64,000 nt of DNA, from assembly GCA_014896235.1 (NCBI GenBank), contig JADBKU010000022.1, forward strand, positions 1 through 64,000. Reading direction: 5' to 3'. Positions 35,457-45,264 of this stretch are shown in pieces. The stretch comes from a bacterium. Its GTDB lineage: Bacteria; Desulfobacterota; Binatia; Binatales; Binataceae. Numbering within the stretch: the first letter of the stretch is position 1; every line of letters begins with the position of its first letter. The position numbers and the translations under genes were made by a program. The notes below the pieces were generated by a model. That model was not told the DNA's origin and ran no database searches. It saw only the letters and a program-made list of their open reading frames with translations.

Positions 35457-36368
35457 ATGGCTGTGCGGCTGAGACGTTCGGAACTGTCCGTGCCGGCTTC
35501 GAATCCGGCGATGGTCCAAAAGGCGGTCGCCAGCGCCGCCGACCTGGTTTTCCTCGATCTTGAAGACGCGGTCGCGCCGGCGCTGAAAGAGTCCTCGCGC
35601 GCCAACGTCATCGCCGCGTTGAACGATCTCGATTGGGGCCGCAAGCTCCGCGCCGTCCGCGTCAACGCCGCCGAAACCAAGTGGGCTCATGACGACGTGA
35701 TCGAAGTGGTGGAAGGCGCCGGCGCCAAGCTCGACATCATTATCCTGCCCAAGGTCAAAGCTCCGCGCGACGTGTGGTTCTTCGACACGCTGTTGAGCCA
35801 GCTCGAAGCGAAACTCGGCCTCAAGCATCGCATCGGCCTTGAAGCGCTGATCGAGGAGACCGCGGCGCTGGCGCGCGTCGAAGAGATCGCAGGATGCTGC
35901 CCGCGGCTAGAGGCGATCATCCTCGGCTTCGGCGATCTTTCGGCCAGTCAGGGCGTGCGATCCGGACTGACCGAAGCGTCGGAGCCAAACCGCTACCCCG
36001 GCGACATGTGGCATTTCGCGCGCGGCAGGATGATCGTCGCGGCGCGCGCCGCCGGCATCGACGCGATTGACGGGCCGTTCGCGAATTTCCGCGATCCCGA
36101 CGGTTACCGGTGCGACGCGGTCTGGGCGGCGACGCTGGGCGCGGTCGGCAAATGGGCGATCCATCCAAGCCAGATCGAAATCGCCAACGACGTCTTCGCG
36201 CCAACGCCGAACGAAATCGAAGTCGCGCGCCGGATGTGCGAGGCGTACTACGCCGCCGAAAAGGGCGGAGCCGGCGCGGCCGGCGCCGGCGGCATCCTGA
36301 TCGACGCCGCCACCGCGCGCATCTACGAGGCGGTGCTGGAGCGGGCGAAACTGACCGGCCGCGCCTGA
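35457..36368 (+). CDS. HpcH/HpaI-CitE-like CoA-ester lyase
   Basis: 303 residues from ATG 35457, after GGAGA. The (beta-alpha)8 CitE fold is indicated by FLDLEDAVAPALKESSR with the metal-binding Glu/Asp, VRVN, ILPKV and GFGDLSAS. The family includes malyl-CoA, mesaconyl- and citramalyl-CoA lyases or thioesterases. The exact substrate cannot be fixed. It lies 19 bp after the CoA-transferase and probably splits the CoA ester that enzyme makes. Confidence 0.86.
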   Translation: MAVRLRRSELSVPASNPAMVQKAVASAADLVFLDLEDAVAPALKESSRANVIAALNDLDWGRKLRAVRVNAAETKWAHDDVIEVVEGAGAKLDIIILPKVKAPRDVWFFDTLLSQLEAKLGLKHRIGLEALIEETAALARVEEIAGCCPRLEAIILGFGDLSASQGVRSGLTEASEPNRYPGDMWHFARGRMIVAARAAGIDAIDGPFANFRDPDGYRCDAVWAATLGAVGKWAIHPSQIEIANDVFAPTPNEIEVARRMCEAYYAAEKGGAGAAGAGGILIDAATARIYEAVLERAKLTGRA

Positions 36369-36469
36369 ACAACGCTGCGCTGGCAAGATAACGCTTGACA
36401 TTGGCGGCACGCGAAAGCGATTGAATTGATTGAGGGCCGGCCGCGTGTCGCCGGCGGAAAGCTAAGCAT

Positions 36470-37651
36470 ATGGATTTCAACTACAGTCCCGAAGACGAGG
36501 CCTTTCGCGCCGAGGTTCGCGCCTGGCTCGAAAATAACCGGGAATATGCGCCGCCCGCCCGCAGCCCGCTCGACGATGGCAGCCCGGAGGATTGGAAGGC
36601 CCGCATCCGCTGGCACAAGCGGCTCAATGAAGGCGGATGGGTCGCCGTGCACTGGCCCAAGGAGTACGGCGGACGCGGCGCCACGGTGATGCAGCGGCTG
36701 ATCTTCCGCGAGGAGCTGGCCCGACTCGATCTGACCGAGCCCTTTTTGGGGATGGGCATCAGCTTGCTCGGCCCCACGCTGATGCATTGGGGCACTGACG
36801 AGCAGAAGCGCCGCCATCTGCCCGCGATTCTGCGCGGCGACGAAGTGTGGTGCCAGGGCTACTCGGAACCCGGCGCGGGTTCTGATCTCGCCTCGCTCAA
36901 AACCCGCGCGGAGGACCAGGGCGATTATTTTCTGGTCAACGGCCAGAAGGTATGGACCTCGATGGCGCAGTTCGCGGACTGGATTTTCCTGCTCGTCCGC
37001 ACCGATCCCGACGCCCCCAAACACAAGGGCATCAGCTACCTGCTGGTCGATATGCACAGCCCCGGCATCACGGTGCGGCCGTTGGTGCAGATGACGGGCG
37101 GACGCGGTTTCAACGAGGTCTTCTTCGAAGACGTTCGCGTGCCGAAGGCGAATATCGTCGGCCAGAAGAACAACGGATGGCAGGTAGCGATCACCACCCT
37201 GATGTTCGAGCGTTCGGGCAACTACGGCGAAAGCGCCTCCCAGCAGGTGCGCGAACTGATCGAGCTCGCCCGGCGCGTCCCGCGCAACGGCGGCGTCGCC
37301 TGGGATGACGCCGGCGTACGTCAGCGGGTCGCGCGCTTCGCGTCGGAAGCGGCCGCCCTCAAATACACCGGCTATCGGCAATTGACCCGCCAACTCAAGG
37401 GCGCGCCGCCCGGCCCGGAAGGTTCGATCATGAAGCTGTGCGGCACTGAATTGAACCTGGCGATCGCGCTGTACGCGATGGAGTTGCTGGGGCCGTACAG
37501 CCAGCTCGATTTCGAGGCGCCGTTCGCGCTCGACAGCGGCAAATGGTCGCTCCGGATGCTGGCGGCGCGCGGGCCGACGATCTACGCCGGCACCAATCAG
37601 ATCCAGCACAACATTATCGGCGAGCGCGTCCTCGGCTTGCCGAAAGGCTAG
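36470..37651 (+). CDS. Acyl-CoA dehydrogenase family protein
   Basis: 393 residues. The middle domain has CQGYSEPGAGSDLASLKTRA, and the end has AGTNQIQHNIIGERVLGLP, as for FAD-dependent dehydrogenases feeding ETF. It differs clearly from the 25-kb copy, so the two are not a recent duplication. It is third in a probable transferase-lyase-dehydrogenase unit, 101 bp after the lyase. It converges on the GT39 gene. Confidence 0.9.
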   Translation: MDFNYSPEDEAFRAEVRAWLENNREYAPPARSPLDDGSPEDWKARIRWHKRLNEGGWVAVHWPKEYGGRGATVMQRLIFREELARLDLTEPFLGMGISLLGPTLMHWGTDEQKRRHLPAILRGDEVWCQGYSEPGAGSDLASLKTRAEDQGDYFLVNGQKVWTSMAQFADWIFLLVRTDPDAPKHKGISYLLVDMHSPGITVRPLVQMTGGRGFNEVFFEDVRVPKANIVGQKNNGWQVAITTLMFERSGNYGESASQQVRELIELARRVPRNGGVAWDDAGVRQRVARFASEAAALKYTGYRQLTRQLKGAPPGPEGSIMKLCGTELNLAIALYAMELLGPYSQLDFEAPFALDSGKWSLRMLAARGPTIYAGTNQIQHNIIGERVLGLPKG

Positions 37652-37694
37652 ACGCCGCGGCTGGTTCGGGCCGCGTCAGAATGAGCCTGCCGCG

Positions 37695-39530
37695 CTATTT
37701 CTGCGGCGGAGCCGCCGCGGACGGTTCCACCTGCAGCAGCACCATCGCGTTGAGCCTGTGCTGCTTCGGATCCCATGGATATGCGGTCTCGGCCGTGACC
37801 TGGCGATAGGGAAAGTTCAGCTTCGGCAATTCGCGCCGGCGCACCACCAGCCATCGTACCTTGCCGCCCGCGATCGCCCGGTCGAGATCGGCCAGCCGAT
37901 CGTATTCCGGCGTCGGCTGGGGCAGGCCGAGGTAATAAACGGGGCCTTGATTCAGGTAAAAGGCCAAGCCCGGCGTGTCGGCGCCGATTAGCGCGCGAAT
38001 CCGATAGGCGAACGGTTTTTCGGTGCGATACGCGTCGCCCGCCGGCATCGCGAACACATAAAAGTAAAACATGAACAGCCACGCGATCGCGCCGATCGCC
38101 CATGCGAGTCGCGGCGGACGCAAGTCGCGCAGCGCCCATAAAATCGCGGCGACCGAACCGATCCAAAAGATCGCGTACACGCCGCGATCCGGCGCCGGCG
38201 GCAGTGCGGAGTAGGGATATGGCATGAACAGATGCGGCGGGATGAACGCGAGCGCCGCGACCGCGACCATCGCGATCACCACCACGAATCCGAACGTCAC
38301 AAGCCGGCGCACCAGCGGCGTCATCCGCTCCGGCGCCGCCAGCATCACGCGCGCAACCAGAATCGCGGCAGGCGGCAAAATCGGCAGGATATAGTAACTG
38401 CGCCGCGACCCGGAGAGCGTGAAAAATAGAAATGTCGCCCAGAAAAACGTGAGCGCGAAGCGATCCTGCACGGCCAGATCCGCGCCGATTTTCCGCCGAT
38501 GATGCGTATGCGCGAGCGCCGCCGGAAGCATCGCCGACCACGGCGCCATCAGCGCGAAGATCACGTACAGATACAGGTAGATCGGACCGCGATGGTCGAA
38601 CGGGGCGAAATAGCGCTCCACGTTCTCGCGATAGACCATGTAGATGCCGTGCTCGGAGCCGGTACGATGTTGCGAAATGGCGAACGGCGCGTAATAGACC
38701 GCGCCGGCAAGCGCGATCGCGACGGGCGTGGTCCAATTGAAAAACCATCGGTGCCGCTCGACAACCCATCGCCACCGCGCGCCGAGCGATCCGGAGCCAA
38801 GCCCGCGGATCGCCTCGGCCCATCCGTTCGCCACCGTTCGGTATGAGCCAATTACCACCAGCGGCAGGGCAAAACCGAGCAGCCCTTTCATCTGCGAGGT
38901 GACGGCCATGATCAGCCACAGCCCCATCACCCACCATCCGCCGTCCGCGTCGTCCTCGTGCGCAAGGAACAGCGTCAGCGCGGCCAGTTCGCCCGCGATC
39001 GTTTCGACGTCGGCCGAAGCGTTGCGCGAAAAAAAGACGAAACTGAAACTTGTCGAGAGAATCAGGGCGGAAATTACGCCGGTGCGCAGGTCGTATAGCC
39101 GGCGTGCAATCACGATTAGCAACGCGATCGAAAGCAAGCCCGCGAATGCCGACGGCGCCCGCGCCGCCGTTTCATTCACCGCGCCGATAATCCATCCGAC
39201 GCCAAGAATCAGCCAGTAGGACCCCAGCGGTTTGTCGAAATAGGAGCGCCCGTTGATCGTCGGCCAGAAGTAGTTGCCCGTCAGATGCATCTCGCGGGAG
39301 ATTTCGCCCCAGCGAAATTCCGACGACCAGAGCGCGCGCACGCCCAGCCGGGCAAAGAATAGAATCGCCGCAAGGCCCAGCACGACCATCGCCGCGCGCC
39401 GCCACCATGCGTCGCTGTGCGCGAGCGGATCAGCCGATTCGACGGTCCGCGCCGCGCTGTGAGCTTCCAATTCAGATGATTGCTGCGCGGCAGAGCCACA
39501 CTCCGCGCGATCGACATCGAGAGAACCCAT
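37695..39530 (-). CDS. GT39/ArnT-like membrane glycosyltransferase
   Basis: 611 residues, multi-pass. After about 45 polar residues, the first helix (AAMVVLGLAAILFFARLG) leads into the lumenal catalytic loop SSEFRWGEISREMHLTGNYFWPTINGRSYFDKPLGSYW, typical of the PMT/ArnT superfamily. Around ten further hydrophobic segments follow. Such enzymes transfer sugars from polyprenyl phosphate carriers to lipid A or proteins on the periplasmic side. The acceptor is not known. Confidence 0.85.
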   Translation of the reverse strand: MGSLDVDRAECGSAAQQSSELEAHSAARTVESADPLAHSDAWWRRAAMVVLGLAAILFFARLGVRALWSSEFRWGEISREMHLTGNYFWPTINGRSYFDKPLGSYWLILGVGWIIGAVNETAARAPSAFAGLLSIALLIVIARRLYDLRTGVISALILSTSFSFVFFSRNASADVETIAGELAALTLFLAHEDDADGGWWVMGLWLIMAVTSQMKGLLGFALPLVVIGSYRTVANGWAEAIRGLGSGSLGARWRWVVERHRWFFNWTTPVAIALAGAVYYAPFAISQHRTGSEHGIYMVYRENVERYFAPFDHRGPIYLYLYVIFALMAPWSAMLPAALAHTHHRRKIGADLAVQDRFALTFFWATFLFFTLSGSRRSYYILPILPPAAILVARVMLAAPERMTPLVRRLVTFGFVVVIAMVAVAALAFIPPHLFMPYPYSALPPAPDRGVYAIFWIGSVAAILWALRDLRPPRLAWAIGAIAWLFMFYFYVFAMPAGDAYRTEKPFAYRIRALIGADTPGLAFYLNQGPVYYLGLPQPTPEYDRLADLDRAIAGGKVRWLVVRRRELPKLNFPYRQVTAETAYPWDPKQHRLNAMVLLQVEPSAAAPPQK

Positions 39531-39605
39531 CGCCGAAAAGGTTCGCAGTCCGGATAGGCGAGAGCAAGCCCGCCCGCGCTCGATTCGCGATCGGCTCGCG
39601 CCGGG

Positions 39606-40889
39606 CTAAATCTTGCGCGAATCGTCCGGCAACGTGATGCCGGCTTTCGCCGCCGACTCACGCGCCGCCGCACGGAAAATTCCGCGCGTCATCGTCGCCG
39701 CCGATTCGCTCGCGCGCGCCGCGTAGATTTTCGCGCGCGCCGCATGCGCCTCGCGATCGTCGGGCGCGGCGGCCACGGCCCAGTCGATTAGGTGCGACGC
39801 GAGCGCCAGCTCGCCAGCTTCCATCCGCGCCAGCGCCCGCGCCACGAGCTTGTCCGCGCCGCCCGCCAGCTCGGCGATCTCGCCTGCTTGCGCGGCGGGC
39901 GCCGCCGGCTTCAGCTCGGACGGGCGGCCGTCGTACCATCCCCCTTCGAGCCGCCAGATATTCCGTACGATATATTGCGGCTCGTCGTAAACCGCCTGCA
40001 AATACGGCCGATCGGCCAGTCTGGCGGGCGGCGCGGCCTGCGCGAGAATCTCGCTGAGCGGCGCTCCCGCGTTCATCATCGCGATCGTCTGGTCGTACAG
40101 GCTCTGCAGGTATTCCGCCGTCTCATTCAGGATTTGCCGAATCCGCACGGCGCCGAAAACCGCGGCGCCGTGGCCCGGCAGCAGCACCTCGGCGCCGGTC
40201 CTGGCCATCGCGCGCAGCGCCTCCGCCCATTCGCGCGCATAGCGCTGCGCCTTCTGCGGATTTCCCGCGTTCGGCGCCGCCCAAATTATGAAATCGCCCG
40301 TGCACAGGACCTTGTGTTGCGCGATATAGACCCAGCAGGCGTCGTCGGTCTCGCCGCGCCCATGATGACACTCGAACTTCACGCCGCCAGCCGCGACCGT
40401 CAGCCGGTCTTCGAAGTAGGTGTCCGGATAGACGTAATCCGCCGGCCATCCCGCCGGCAGTCCGAATTGCCGCGCATTGATTAGACCGTTGTAGCCGGCC
40501 GTGCGCTTGTACCGGTCAAAGCGCGCGGCGATCGCGCGATGGCCGACCACGCGCGCCCGCGCCACGTGGTTTTTCTGCCCCTCCGCAGCGAACGCCGCCA
40601 TCCCCAGCGCGTGATCGACATGGCCGTGCGTATAAATCGCCGTATTGATCCGGTCCGGCGCGAACCGCCGCACCATCCGCACCGTCTCTTCCTGGTTGAA
40701 CCATGCCCCGGTGTCGATCAGCACCAGCCCCTCGTCGGTCCGCACCGCCGTGAAGTTCGCGAACCATTGATAGAACATGACGCCCGGCGCGACTTCCTCG
40801 CTCTCGCCGGTCGGGGTCATCGGATGCTGCTGGAGGACGGTAATCTCGCCGTTCCAGAATCTTTCGGCCTGCTCCCTGATTGCGCCCAT
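39606..40889 (-). CDS. MBL-fold hydrolase with alkyl-sulfatase dimerisation domain
   Basis: 427 residues. The zinc motif THGHVDHALG is near residue 88, HHGRGETDDACW supplies further ligands, and a helical dimerisation region follows (LADRPYLQAVYDEPQYIVRNIWRLEGGWYDG), as in SdsA1-type alkyl sulfatases. There is no signal peptide, so it is probably cytoplasmic. It may release alcohols from alkyl sulfates, but the family also covers other hydrolases. Confidence 0.83.
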   Translation of the reverse strand: MGAIREQAERFWNGEITVLQQHPMTPTGESEEVAPGVMFYQWFANFTAVRTDEGLVLIDTGAWFNQEETVRMVRRFAPDRINTAIYTHGHVDHALGMAAFAAEGQKNHVARARVVGHRAIAARFDRYKRTAGYNGLINARQFGLPAGWPADYVYPDTYFEDRLTVAAGGVKFECHHGRGETDDACWVYIAQHKVLCTGDFIIWAAPNAGNPQKAQRYAREWAEALRAMARTGAEVLLPGHGAAVFGAVRIRQILNETAEYLQSLYDQTIAMMNAGAPLSEILAQAAPPARLADRPYLQAVYDEPQYIVRNIWRLEGGWYDGRPSELKPAAPAAQAGEIAELAGGADKLVARALARMEAGELALASHLIDWAVAAAPDDREAHAARAKIYAARASESAATMTRGIFRAAARESAAKAGITLPDDSRKI

Positions 40890-41020
40890 AATCTTGTCCG
40901 CCCGTGATTATCCGACTCGCTCGCGCGCCAGTGCAAACCGGCCGCGCGCCGCTGCAAGGTTGCGGCCTGCGCTTGAAATAAGTATGATTTTTCTGGAATA
41001 TTCGCCGCTCTAATCGCGCA

Positions 41021-41674
41021 ATGTTTACCGGAATAATTGAGGATTTGGGCACGGTCGCTTCCATCAAAGGCGCCGCCGACGGCGCCGTCGTGACGATCCG
41101 CACCGCGCTCCCCATCGCGCGTATCAAGCTCGGCGAATCGATCGCGATCAACGGCGCCTGCATGACCGTCACCGGCAAACGCAAGGGCGCCTTCACCGTC
41201 GACGTTTCCGCAGAATCGCTCCGCCGCACCGTGCTCGGCGATCTCAAGCCGGGCGATCGCGTGAATCTCGAACGATGCCTCACGCTCGGCAAGCTGATCG
41301 GCGGTCATCTGGTCTCCGGCCACGTTGACGGCGTCGGCAAAATCGTCTCGATCACGCCCGAAGGCGATTCGCGCCTTTACACCTTTGAAGTTCCGGCGGC
41401 GCAGGCCCGCTACCTGGTCGAAAAAGGCTCCGTCACGCTCGACGGCGTGAGCCTGACCGTTTTCAACATCAAAGGGCGGCGTTTCTCCGTCGCGCTGATT
41501 CCCCATACGCTCAAGATGACCACGCTTGGCCGCAAAGGCCCCGGCGCGCGGGTCAATGTCGAAAGCGACATGCTGGTCAAATACGTCGAGCGGATTCTCG
41601 GACCGGCCCATGCCAACGGCCGCAAGCGCGCCGCCGCGCGGCTCTCCGCCGCGGCGCCGGGAGACGCGCTATGA
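41021..41674 (+). CDS. ribE: Riboflavin synthase alpha chain
   Basis: 217 residues. It begins MFTGIIEDLGTV, the family hallmark, and repeats the lumazine-binding fold twice (SIAINGACMTV and SVTLDGVSLTV). It dismutates two 6,7-dimethyl-8-ribityllumazine molecules to riboflavin. No other rib gene is adjacent and I see no FMN riboswitch in the 130 bp upstream. Its stop overlaps the start of an Rrf2 regulator by 4 bp. Confidence 0.95.
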   Translation: MFTGIIEDLGTVASIKGAADGAVVTIRTALPIARIKLGESIAINGACMTVTGKRKGAFTVDVSAESLRRTVLGDLKPGDRVNLERCLTLGKLIGGHLVSGHVDGVGKIVSITPEGDSRLYTFEVPAAQARYLVEKGSVTLDGVSLTVFNIKGRRFSVALIPHTLKMTTLGRKGPGARVNVESDMLVKYVERILGPAHANGRKRAAARLSAAAPGDAL

Positions 41675-42165
41675 GCCTGATGCAGATTCCGCGCAAGATC
41701 GAATACGCCCTGCGCGCCATGATCCATCTGGCCGACAATCCCGAGGGCGTCGCTCGCGGTTCCGAAATCGCCCGCGCCGAACATATCCCGAAGTACTACC
41801 TCGAAAAGGTCATCCGCGACCTGATGCGCGGCGGGCTGGTCCGGGCGCGGCGCGGTCCCGGCGGCGGCTATCAGCTCGCCCGTCCGCCCGAATCGATCTC
41901 CTTCCGCGACGTTATCGAAGCGGTCGAGGGTCCGATCGCTCTCAATCTCTGCGTCGAGGGCGCCCCGCAATGCAGCCTGCAGCCGACCTGCCGGATGTTC
42001 CGGGTTTGGGAGGAGGGCCAGCGGATGCTGCTCGATATCTTCTCGCACACCACGATCAGCGAAATCGCGTTGTCGCGGCCGAACAGTCCGCCGCTTGGCG
42101 CGCCAGCGCCGCCCGCGGCCGTCCGCCCGTTCGCCGCCGCGTTCGCCGCCTCGGCCAAGAGTTGA
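41671..42165 (+). CDS. Rrf2-family transcriptional regulator
   Basis: 164 residues. The N-terminal winged helix has KIEYALRAMIHLA and GSEIARAEHIPKYYLEKVIRDL, then RGPGGGYQLARP. Three cysteines in CVEGAPQCSLQPTC match the Fe-S or redox-sensing region of Rrf2 proteins (IscR/NsrR style, though spacing differs). It overlaps ribE (ATGA), so it might couple flavin synthesis to redox or iron status. That is an inference from position. Confidence 0.88.
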   Translation: MSLMQIPRKIEYALRAMIHLADNPEGVARGSEIARAEHIPKYYLEKVIRDLMRGGLVRARRGPGGGYQLARPPESISFRDVIEAVEGPIALNLCVEGAPQCSLQPTCRMFRVWEEGQRMLLDIFSHTTISEIALSRPNSPPLGAPAPPAAVRPFAAAFAASAKS

Positions 42166-42228
42166 ATCCGCCCGGCGCGCCGCCATTGATCCAGTTTCCC
42201 GCTCGTCCGCGCGCATTCAATCGGCATT

Positions 42229-43461
42229 TTGCGCTTGGCTTCGCATTCCATACCGTCCGTCCGGAATCGGATCGCTAAATTGAACGAAATCGAAATCGTC
42301 AATCCCGCGGCGCGTTCGGCGCATGTCCCTCAGTTCACCGAAAAAACCTTCTATCTCGAAGAGTTTTACGGCAAAAGCCTGCTCTTCGCCCTGATTCCGC
42401 CGAGCGGCGAACGGCTCAGCGAACTCGATTCGCTGGTCAAAACGCTCCGCGAGCTGCGCCGCAATCAGACCCGATGCATCCTGATCGCGTCGGCCGGCGC
42501 GCTCCCGCGCCTGGTGAAGCGGCTGGGCCGGATGCTCACCACGCCGCCGGTGACGTTCAATCCCGCCAAAGGCTTGCGCACCCGGCCCTATCCGCCCGAT
42601 TCCGCCGTCGCGCAAATCTGGCAGGGCCTGCGCGCCGGCTCGATCGTCGTCGCGGCGGCCGAAACCGGCGATCCCGACGACCTCGTCATCTTCGCCCAGG
42701 AACTCGCCAGCCGCTTGCGCGTCTTCAAGCTCCTGATGCTCGAGCGGGGCGGCGGCCTGCGCGACAAGGACGGCGCCATCGACTCCTTCGTCGATCTGCG
42801 CCGCATCCGGCGCGCGCTCGGCCTCGAAACCGACAAGCTCCGCCGCGCCACCATCCGCGCCGCCCGCCGCGCCCTGCTCGACGGCGTCGCCTCGGTCAAT
42901 CTCACCACGCCCCGCGGCGTTTACGAGGAGCTTTTCAGCTTCCTCGGCAGCGGCACGCTGCTCACCGAACAGCGCTACGCCAACGTCCGCCAGATTTCGA
43001 TCGACGATTTCGAGGAAGTCGAGGCGCTGATTCGCCGCGGCCAGAATGAGGGCTTCCTGCTCCGCCGCAGCGATTCCGAAATCGCCTCGCTGCTGCCCTC
43101 GTGTTTCGGCTACCGCGTCGGCGACGAACATCTCGCCGGCATCTGCGCCCTGCTCACCGAACCCTATCGCCGCGAACGCGCCGGCGAAATCACCGCGCTC
43201 TACACGCTCACCCGTTTTCTCGGCGAGGGCGTCGCCACCGAACTCGTGCGCGAGGTCGTCGCCGAGGCGCGCAAGCGCCGCTTGCGTTACGTCTTCGCCT
43301 GCACCTCCGAAGAACGCGCCGCGCGCTTTTTCTCCAGACTCCGCTTCGGACGCGCGCGTTTCCGCCGCGTCTCGCCCGCGAAAATCGCGGCCGCCAAATG
43401 GCGCGGCTACGAAAAGGCGCGCATCGCCCACCTCGCGATCTTCCGCTGCGATCTGGACTGA
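42229..43461 (+). CDS. N-acetylglutamate synthase-like GNAT protein with kinase-like N-domain
   Basis: About 410 residues. The first 260 resemble the amino-acid-kinase-like domain of ArgA-type N-acetylglutamate synthases, and the last 130 form a GNAT domain (ITALYTLTRFLGEGVATELVREVVAEA, then FACTSEERAARFFSRLRFGR). The initiator is probably TTG, either 42229 or 42280, since no ATG is available. If truly ArgA-like it makes N-acetylglutamate for arginine synthesis; no other arg gene is near. Confidence 0.75.
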   Translation: MRLASHSIPSVRNRIAKLNEIEIVNPAARSAHVPQFTEKTFYLEEFYGKSLLFALIPPSGERLSELDSLVKTLRELRRNQTRCILIASAGALPRLVKRLGRMLTTPPVTFNPAKGLRTRPYPPDSAVAQIWQGLRAGSIVVAAAETGDPDDLVIFAQELASRLRVFKLLMLERGGGLRDKDGAIDSFVDLRRIRRALGLETDKLRRATIRAARRALLDGVASVNLTTPRGVYEELFSFLGSGTLLTEQRYANVRQISIDDFEEVEALIRRGQNEGFLLRRSDSEIASLLPSCFGYRVGDEHLAGICALLTEPYRRERAGEITALYTLTRFLGEGVATELVREVVAEARKRRLRYVFACTSEERAARFFSRLRFGRARFRRVSPAKIAAAKWRGYEKARIAHLAIFRCDLD

Positions 43462-43540
43462 CCGGCGCTCGATTGGCGCGGACGAATTTTGCCGCGCGCT
43501 TCGCCCCCGCGCGCCGCATCCGCTACGATCTGGCCTTCCG

Positions 43541-45187
43541 ATGGAATCTTCCGCCGCTCCCGACAACTCCGCGCGTCCGCGCCGGCCGCCGCTGCGATGG
43601 TCCCAGCGGCTCGCGCTCGCCGCCGCCGTCGCCGCCATCGCCGCCGTCAGCCTTCATCGGCTTGGCGCGGCCGACGTATGCGGCGCCAACGAAGCCGTCG
43701 AGGCCGTATTTCTGCAACAGATGGTCGAACACGGCCGGCTGCTCTTTCCGCTCGAAAACGGCGTCGCCCCGATGTACAAGCCGCCGCTCTTTCATTGGAC
43801 CGCCGTCGCGCTCGACCGGCTCGCCGGCATCCATCGCGTCACCGCATGGAACCTGCGCCTGCCGACCGCCCTCTACGCCATCGCCGGCGTAATCCTGACG
43901 CTCGCGTTTGCGCTCGATTTTCTCAGTCCGAACGCCGCCGCGCTCGCCGGCCTGATCCTCGCCGGCTCCTATCAATACGTGGAGAACGCGCGCATCGGGC
44001 GCGTCGATATGACGCTCGCCTTCTGCGAAACCCTAGCGCTGCTCGCTTTCGCATGGTGGTACGCGCCGCGCGGCGCGCCGGCCGACAATCCCGATCCCGC
44101 CCGCCGCGGCCCCGATTCGCTCCGCTATCTGCTCGCCGCGGCGCTCGGCCTCGGCGTGCTCGCCAAGGGACCGGTGGGCGCGATGCTTCCGGCGCTCGCG
44201 ATCGCGATCTTTCTCTTCGCTGAACGCCGCCCGCGCGAAATCCTGCGGCTCGCCACGCCGGGCCCCGTCGCCACCACCGTGATTCTGGGCGCAAGCTGGT
44301 ACGCGGCCTGCCTGTTCGGCCGGCGCTACGGCTTTCTCGACCGCCAGATCGGCAGTGAAAACTTCGGGCGGTTTTTCGGCGCGCTGGGCGCGATGCCGCC
44401 CTGGTATTACGTAAAACCGCTCCTGTTCAACTCGGTTCCCTTCAGCCTGCTCGCGCCCGCCGCCGTCTATGCGGCGCTGCGCTGGCCGACCGCGTCCGCG
44501 CAACCGCCGCCGCCCGATCCGCCCGGCCGGCCGCGTCAGAATCCGCTTTCGCTTCTGGCCAGCCTGCGCATGATGTTCCTGCCGGCGCTCGACGCCCCGC
44601 GCGGCGCCGATCCGCTCGCCGCGCCGCGGACGCGCGCCGCCGTCCGCCTCGGCGCGATTTTCTATCTGACCACACTGGTTTTCTTCTCGATCGCCGCATA
44701 CAAGCGGCGCGCCTACCTGCTGCCGGTCTGGCCGATCCTCGCGGTCGTGATCGCGTGGTGGATCGAACGGCTCGCCCGTCGCCGCGCCGGCCGCTACCTG
44801 CGCATCGGAACGCTCGCGGCGGCCTGCGTGATGATCGCGTTCAATTTCTTCTATCTGCCGGGCAAGGAGGTCCGCGATTGCGCCAACGATTCGTTCCGCG
44901 CCGCCGCAGCCGAAATCAACCGCGTGGTCGGACCGGCCGAGCCGCTCTATCTCTATCGCTTTGAGGACGAACCGGCGCCGCTGCTCTTTTATCTCCATCG
45001 CACCGCGCCGCGAATCTCCGGCAAGCTCGGCGACGCGCCGCCCGGCTACGTGCTGGTTCCGCTCGGCGTCTGGCGCCAACTCAAGGGCCAGGCGCTCGAT
45101 CTCCGGCCGGTGCTGACCACCACGTCGGGCCGGCCGCGCCTCGTGCTGCTGCGCCGCGGCGCGGCCTACGCCGCGGCGACGGATTAG
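43541..45187 (+). CDS. GT39-like membrane glycosyltransferase
   Basis: 548 residues from ATG 43541; the longer frame in the track runs into the previous gene. The first helix (LALAAAVAAIAAVSL) is followed by GANEAVEAVFLQQMVEHGRLLFPLENG and YKPPLFHW, typical of ArnT-like sugar transferases. There are about ten membrane segments. It is similar in kind to the 37.7-kb enzyme but not close in sequence. The acceptor is unknown. Confidence 0.85.
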   Translation: MESSAAPDNSARPRRPPLRWSQRLALAAAVAAIAAVSLHRLGAADVCGANEAVEAVFLQQMVEHGRLLFPLENGVAPMYKPPLFHWTAVALDRLAGIHRVTAWNLRLPTALYAIAGVILTLAFALDFLSPNAAALAGLILAGSYQYVENARIGRVDMTLAFCETLALLAFAWWYAPRGAPADNPDPARRGPDSLRYLLAAALGLGVLAKGPVGAMLPALAIAIFLFAERRPREILRLATPGPVATTVILGASWYAACLFGRRYGFLDRQIGSENFGRFFGALGAMPPWYYVKPLLFNSVPFSLLAPAAVYAALRWPTASAQPPPPDPPGRPRQNPLSLLASLRMMFLPALDAPRGADPLAAPRTRAAVRLGAIFYLTTLVFFSIAAYKRRAYLLPVWPILAVVIAWWIERLARRRAGRYLRIGTLAAACVMIAFNFFYLPGKEVRDCANDSFRAAAAEINRVVGPAEPLYLYRFEDEPAPLLFYLHRTAPRISGKLGDAPPGYVLVPLGVWRQLKGQALDLRPVLTTTSGRPRLVLLRRGAAYAAATD

Positions 45188-45210
45188 GCCGCAGCCTCAC
45201 GTAATAACTT

Positions 45211-45264
45211 TCGATTATCGATAATCGATTATCGGAATAATACATCGGATTATCGATTATCCGG
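45211..45264. repeat. AT-rich palindrome cluster GATTATCGAT
   Basis: Contains a perfect 16-bp palindrome CGATTATCGATAATCG (45212-45227), the overlapping ATAATCGATTAT, and a second GATTATCGATTATCC copy at 45248 that runs into the end of vsr. It lies between two convergent genes. It may be a terminator, a protein-binding site or a remnant element; symmetry is the only evidence. Confidence 0.55.

Noticed and set aside
42217-43638. 473-residue minus-strand ORF rich in Glu, Ala and Gly
   Set aside because: It is a mirror frame of the GNAT gene with low-complexity composition and no start signal.
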